Below are positions 28,686-31,835 of a stretch of DNA of 31,835 nt, piece by piece (within the stretch, counting starts at the first letter, position 1; each line of letters begins with the position of its first letter). The DNA is from Phycisphaerales bacterium. GTDB taxonomy: Bacteria > Planctomycetota > Phycisphaerae > UBA1845 > Fen-1342. The stretch lies in NCBI GenBank assembly GCA_016710275.1, contig JADJXS010000004.1, positions 1-31,835 of the forward strand, read 5' to 3'. The notes under the pieces were generated by a model that had not been told where the DNA came from, ran no database searches, and was given only the letters and a program-made list of their open reading frames with translations. Made by a program: the position numbers and the translations under genes.

Positions 28686-30049
28686 GCGCTCGCGACGAGG
28701 CCCCTGGGCGCGACCTGCGCCCGCTTTTTTCCACTGATGCCGAGCAGGCGGTGCTGGGCTCGCTCATGCTCGATAACGCAAGTTTCGACCGCATCGTGGG
28801 GCTCGTTGCCCTCGACGATTTCTACACCGACGACCACCGGACCTTATTCCGCGCGATTTGCTCATTGATTGCCGATCGCCGCCAGGCGGATGTCATCACC
28901 GTCGCCGAATTGCTCCGATCGACGGGGGACCTGGATCGCGTCGGCGGCCTCGAATATCTGCAGCAGCTCCTGCACGGGACGCCGTCGGTCGCCAACGTCA
29001 AGCGCTACGCAGCCATCGTCGGTGACCATGCTGTATTGCGCCGCGTGCTCACAGCCGGCGGTCGAATCCAGGACCTCGCCCGCGAAGCCAACGGCTTCGC
29101 CGGCCGGGACGTGCTCGACCAGGCGCATAAGCTCCTCGTTTCCATCGAAACGGCCGCCGCCCATGGGCGCGGGGAATTGCGACCCATTGCGGAGTCGGTG
29201 ACGGCCGCGCTCGAGCAGCTCGACGAGGCCCAGCGCGCGCATAAGGAGAAGGGCTTCTCTGGGCTATCCACCGGCTTTCAGGTGCTCGATGAACGCACCG
29301 GCGGGATGAAGCCGGGGCAATTGATCGTCGTCGCCGGACGTCCGGGCATGGGGAAGAGCGCCATCGCGCTCAATATCACGCGCCATGCCGCCTTGAGTCA
29401 GAAGCGCGGGGTCGGGTATTTTTCGATGGAAATGGAGAAGAGCGAGCTCACCATCCGCCTGCTCGCGGACCTGGGAAATCTCCATGGCATCCGTGCTTCG
29501 CACGGTCGAATTTCCGATTCCGAATGGACCGCGATCGGGGTCGCGGGTACGGCGATCGCGGGCGCACCGATTTTCCTGTGCGAGAGCGCTGAGCTCACGA
29601 TTACCGAAATCACCGCGAGCAGCCGGCGCCTGGCACGGGAATCTTCCGTGCCGTTGTCGCTCGTCGTGATCGACTACCTCGGGCTCATGAGGACCGAGCG
29701 GCAAACTTCGAATCGCGCCCAGGATCTCGCCGAAATTTCCCGCGGCCTGAAGGCGCTCGCGAAGGAGCTGAAGATCCCGGTCATGCTCCTTGCGCAACTC
29801 AACCGAGAGTGCGAGAAGCGTGGCGACAAGCGCCCCATTCTTTCCGACCTGCGCGACTCCGGCGAGATCGAGGCCGACGCCGACATGGTGTGGATGCTCT
29901 ATCGCGACGAGGTCTACCACCAGGATCGAGACGACAACCGGGGCCAGGCCGAGCTGCTGATTCGAAAGCAGCGCAACGGCCCCATCGGGACCGTGCGCCT
30001 GCGCTACGAAGGCGCGCGCACCCGATTTTCCAATTCCGAGGATTTCTGA
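28682..30049 (+). CDS. dnaB: Replicative DNA helicase, DnaB family
   Basis: A 455-residue hexameric 5'-3' helicase of normal length. N-terminal domain: A-E-Q-A-V-L-G-S-L-M-L-D-N and a P-S-V-A-N-V-K-R-Y-A region. ATPase domain: G219-R-P-G-M-G-K-S226 (Walker A), S-L-V-V-I-D-Y-L-G-L-M (Walker B), A-Q-L-N-R-E-C-E-K-R-G and L-R-D-S-G-E-I-E-A-D-A-D (DnaB blocks). It is followed by the initiator-like gene. It should unwind the phage origin. Confidence 0.97.
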   Translation: MSARDEAPGRDLRPLFSTDAEQAVLGSLMLDNASFDRIVGLVALDDFYTDDHRTLFRAICSLIADRRQADVITVAELLRSTGDLDRVGGLEYLQQLLHGTPSVANVKRYAAIVGDHAVLRRVLTAGGRIQDLAREANGFAGRDVLDQAHKLLVSIETAAAHGRGELRPIAESVTAALEQLDEAQRAHKEKGFSGLSTGFQVLDERTGGMKPGQLIVVAGRPGMGKSAIALNITRHAALSQKRGVGYFSMEMEKSELTIRLLADLGNLHGIRASHGRISDSEWTAIGVAGTAIAGAPIFLCESAELTITEITASSRRLARESSVPLSLVVIDYLGLMRTERQTSNRAQDLAEISRGLKALAKELKIPVMLLAQLNRECEKRGDKRPILSDLRDSGEIEADADMVWMLYRDEVYHQDRDDNRGQAELLIRKQRNGPIGTVRLRYEGARTRFSNSEDF

Positions 30050-30051
30050 TC

Positions 30052-30903
30052 ATGAGCGTGAAAGCGACATCCTGGGCGTTCGAGCAGGACCTGAAGACAG
30101 GCCCGAAGTTCGTGCTGGTGGCGCTCGCGGACCATTGCGACGGCGATGGTGTCTGCTGGCCCGGGCACGCGCGGGTGGCCGAGAAATGCGGGATATCTCG
30201 GCAGACCGTCGTCGAGCACATTGCCTTCCTCATCGCGGCCGGGCTGGTGCGCGCCGAGTCACACCGGGATGCCCGCGGAAAGGTCATTCGAACGCGGTAT
30301 TTCCTCGCCGTCGACGGCCCGTTCATTCAATCGACGCCGCCTTCCGAAAAGGACCCATCCATGTCGGGAATCCCGACACGGGTAGGGGGGTCATCCATGT
30401 CGGGATTCCCGACACGGAGCCATGTCGGGATTTCCGGGCCATCCATGTCGGGATTTCCGGTTCCATATAAGGAAGAACCTAAAGCATTTGAATCTCCCCC
30501 TAACCCCCAAGGGGGTAGTTTGTTTGAAGCGAAAAATCCGGACGTCCAGGCCTGGTTCGAAAAGGCGTTCTGGCCCGAATACCCCAAACACACCGGAAAG
30601 GCCGAGGCGATGGCGGCGCTCCTGCGGCTGCGCCCCGATGAGACGCTCCTCGAAGTCATCCTGGAGGGCCTGAAGCACCGCACGCGTGGCGAGCAGCAGG
30701 CGGTGGCAAAGGGCCTGTTCTTTCCCGCGTGGCCGGATGCTCACCGCTGGCTGAAGAAGCGGCGCTGGGAGGATCGCTACGACGTTTCACGGGGAACTTA
30801 CGCGGAGGGCTTGCGATGCGCGAGCTGCGGGGCGCCAGGCGTGGTGAGCGATGGGCGCAAGTGGTGGTGTGCGCATCACGATCCCCTGCGGCGGGCGGCA
30901 TGA
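30052..30903 (+). CDS. Replication initiator-like protein, contains the iterons
   Basis: A 283-residue protein. Residues ~10-90 form a winged helix (V-A-E-K-C-G-I-S-R-Q-T-V-V-E-H-I and L-V-R-A-E-S-H), as in lambda O-like initiators. The middle (residues ~103-140) is a repeat of M-S-G-[IF]-P encoded by the iterons. The C-terminal part has helical helicase-loader-like character and ends in a Cys/His set (C-A-S-C-G, W-W-C-A-H-H) that could bind zinc. With DnaB just upstream it is likely the origin-binding protein. Confidence 0.75.
   Translation: MSVKATSWAFEQDLKTGPKFVLVALADHCDGDGVCWPGHARVAEKCGISRQTVVEHIAFLIAAGLVRAESHRDARGKVIRTRYFLAVDGPFIQSTPPSEKDPSMSGIPTRVGGSSMSGFPTRSHVGISGPSMSGFPVPYKEEPKAFESPPNPQGGSLFEAKNPDVQAWFEKAFWPEYPKHTGKAEAMAALLRLRPDETLLEVILEGLKHRTRGEQQAVAKGLFFPAWPDAHRWLKKRRWEDRYDVSRGTYAEGLRCASCGAPGVVSDGRKWWCAHHDPLRRAA
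30362..30460. repeat. Candidate replication origin: four iterons inside a gene
   Basis: Two full palindromes (TGTCGGGAATCCCGACA at 30362-30378 and TGTCGGGATTCCCGACA at 30398-30414) and two related copies with a changed right half (from 30423 and 30446, TGTCGGGATTTCCGG). Three of them are preceded by CATCC. An AT-richer stretch follows (CCATATAAGG to TTTGAAGCGAAAAAT). Iterons within the initiator gene followed by an AT-rich part is the lambda origin layout. Confidence 0.72.
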
Positions 30904-31328
30904 GCTACCCCCATGAGGGCGAGATCCGGCGGCATCTCGAGAACTGGGCGCGGTGGTCGCCTGAGAGCTACCGCGCCTCGATGTGGCGTGACCAGATCGA
31001 CATGAGCGGCTACCGACAGGCGCCCATTCCGATCATGGGCGGCGAGGCGGGGGACACCCACGCGGCGCTCGCCCGCATGGACGCGCGCGAGCGATCTGCG
31101 CTGGAGCAATACCACCTCCGGCCCGGCACGCTGCGAGTGAAGGCGCGGCGCCTGCGGATCTCGATCGCTACCCTGTCGCGCAGGCTGAAAGCGGCCCACC
31201 ATCACTTCCATGAGTTGCGCTGGGCGGTGCGCCATGGGGCGGTGCGAGCCGGCGCGGAGAACGCGCGAATCGCGAAAGCGCGAGCGAGCTTGGAAACCGA
31301 AACGGGAGCAGAGCGGGGCGCTCGATAA
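30900..31328 (+). CDS. Putative late-gene regulator (antiterminator-like)
   Basis: A 142-residue protein whose ATG overlaps the previous stop. N-terminus E-N-W-A-R-W-S-P, then M-D-A-R-E-R-S-A-L-E-Q-Y-H and a helix-turn-helix-like C-terminus (L-R-I-S-I-A-T-L-S-R-R-L-K-A-A). This resembles Q-like or RinA-like phage late regulators by layout and size. As the last early gene before the terminator and HNH gene, it fits that job, but the family call is tentative. Confidence 0.6.
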   Translation: MSYPHEGEIRRHLENWARWSPESYRASMWRDQIDMSGYRQAPIPIMGGEAGDTHAALARMDARERSALEQYHLRPGTLRVKARRLRISIATLSRRLKAAHHHFHELRWAVRHGAVRAGAENARIAKARASLETETGAERGAR

Positions 31329-31401
31329 TGTCTCACAAAGCGGTGACAAACTGGTCTAGGATTCTCGCCATGCTTGGTGAGTTGCGTCCCGAGCGCCTCT
31401 T

Positions 31402-31424
31402 GAAGCCCGCCGCGTGCGGGCTTC
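31402..31424 (+). terminator. Terminator-like hairpin after the early right operon
   Basis: GAAGCCCGC-CGCGT-GCGGGCTTC, a nine-bp GC stem, lies between the late regulator and the HNH gene. The tail is weak (GTCGCT). It resembles the hairpin at 2132-2156 and could be the point where a late antiterminator acts. Confidence 0.55.
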
Positions 31425-31431
31425 GTCGCTG

Positions 31432-31835
31432 ATGCCCACGCGATCACCGACACCATGCCGCCAGCCTGGCTGCGCCGTGTTGGTCTCGGATCGATCGGGT
31501 TATTGCGAAACGCATCGCAAGGCGAGGCGGGCGCTCGATGATGCGCGCCGTGGCACGGCGCACGCGAGGGGTTATGGCAGGAAGTGGCAGGCTGCGCGTG
31601 CTGCCTACCTGGCGAAGCACCCACGCTGCGAGCTGCACCAAGCGCGGGGGGAAGTGGTTGCCGCACGCGAAGTGGACCATATCAGGCCGCACCGTCTGCG
31701 CGAGGCGATCGACAGCGGCGATCCTGCGAGGATCGCGACTGCCCGCCGCCTCTTCTGGGATTCGGCGAACTGGCAGGCGTTGTGCAGCTCCTGTCACAGC
31801 GAGAAGACCGCGCGCGAAGACGGCGGCTGGGGTCG
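31432..31835 (+). CDS. HNH endonuclease, 3' end missing
   Basis: The frame is open to the window end (134 residues visible). A Cys-rich N-terminus (P-C-R-Q-P-G-C-A, G-Y-C-E-T-H) precedes G-Y-G-R-K-W-Q-A-A-R and the HNH core: A-R-E-V-D-H-I-R-P-H, then N-W-Q-A-L-C-S-S-C-H-S-E-K-T. Phage HNH proteins of this type lie directly before the small terminase gene and assist DNA packaging at cos. So the terminase should start just past the window. Confidence 0.85.
   Translation, partial: MPTRSPTPCRQPGCAVLVSDRSGYCETHRKARRALDDARRGTAHARGYGRKWQAARAAYLAKHPRCELHQARGEVVAAREVDHIRPHRLREAIDSGDPARIATARRLFWDSANWQALCSSCHSEKTAREDGGWG

Noticed and set aside
30362..30460. Iteron block considered as a short CRISPR array
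   Set aside because: Only four short palindromic units at uneven spacing inside a coding gene; no spacers of constant size and no cas genes.
1..31835. tRNA genes and insertion sequences
   Set aside because: No cloverleaf with a TTCGANNC arm, no transposase and no terminal inverted repeats with target duplications were seen by eye; a tRNA-scanning program would settle the first point.

Overview
The window is a slice of a temperate, lambda-like tailed phage (siphovirus-type) genome. It is GC-rich, uses ATG, GTG and TTG starts, and has tightly packed, overlapping genes. Family content (TagO/VasI-like, DUF4224, DUF6527, YdaS-type Cro, a ParB-like protein with a Cys-rich insert) points to a proteobacterial host, perhaps a betaproteobacterium; I cannot name it. 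Lysis and integrase genes lie side by side around a candidate intact attP, which suggests a phage or circular form rather than an integrated prophage. Terminase, portal and capsid genes are not present and probably lie beyond the two window edges.

Layout: (1) 1-11.5 kb, + strand: end of a repeat protein, head-tail joining genes, two tandem tail-tube paralogues, G/T tail chaperone, tape measure, tail tip and carbohydrate-binding-like tail proteins. (2) 11.5-14.3 kb, +: two holin candidates, M15 endolysin, nested Rz/Rz1 spanins. (3) 14.5-15.2 kb: a secreted-protein cargo gene and a candidate attP. (4) 15.2-25.7 kb, - strand: one long leftward operon that begins at a repressor-controlled promoter near 25.88 kb and runs through many small genes, a ParB-like protein, a complete diversity-generating retroelement (DGR), a DUF4224 protein and the tyrosine integrase. 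(5) 25.9-27.3 kb: immunity region with an XRE repressor, a secreted TagO/VasI-like protein and a divergent YdaS-type Cro. Five copies of CAAG-N5-CTTG form a two-site left and a three-site right operator. (6) 27.3-31.3 kb, +: replication module (RHH protein, winged-helix proteins, DnaB helicase, an initiator-like gene with iterons inside it) and a putative late regulator, then an HNH endonuclease cut by the window end.

The main system is the DGR at 17.1-19.7 kb: reverse transcriptase, Avd, template repeat (TR) and two tandem target genes, each ending in a variable repeat (VR). VR1 differs from the TR at 12 positions and VR2 at 17, and every difference is at a TR adenine. One of them turns an AAG codon of the second target into an amber stop, so mutagenesis appears to have truncated that protein. 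The TR also lies inside the open frame that runs from avd into the reverse transcriptase. The DGR shares the leftward operon with int, far from the tail genes, so its targets are not obviously the phage's tail fibres.
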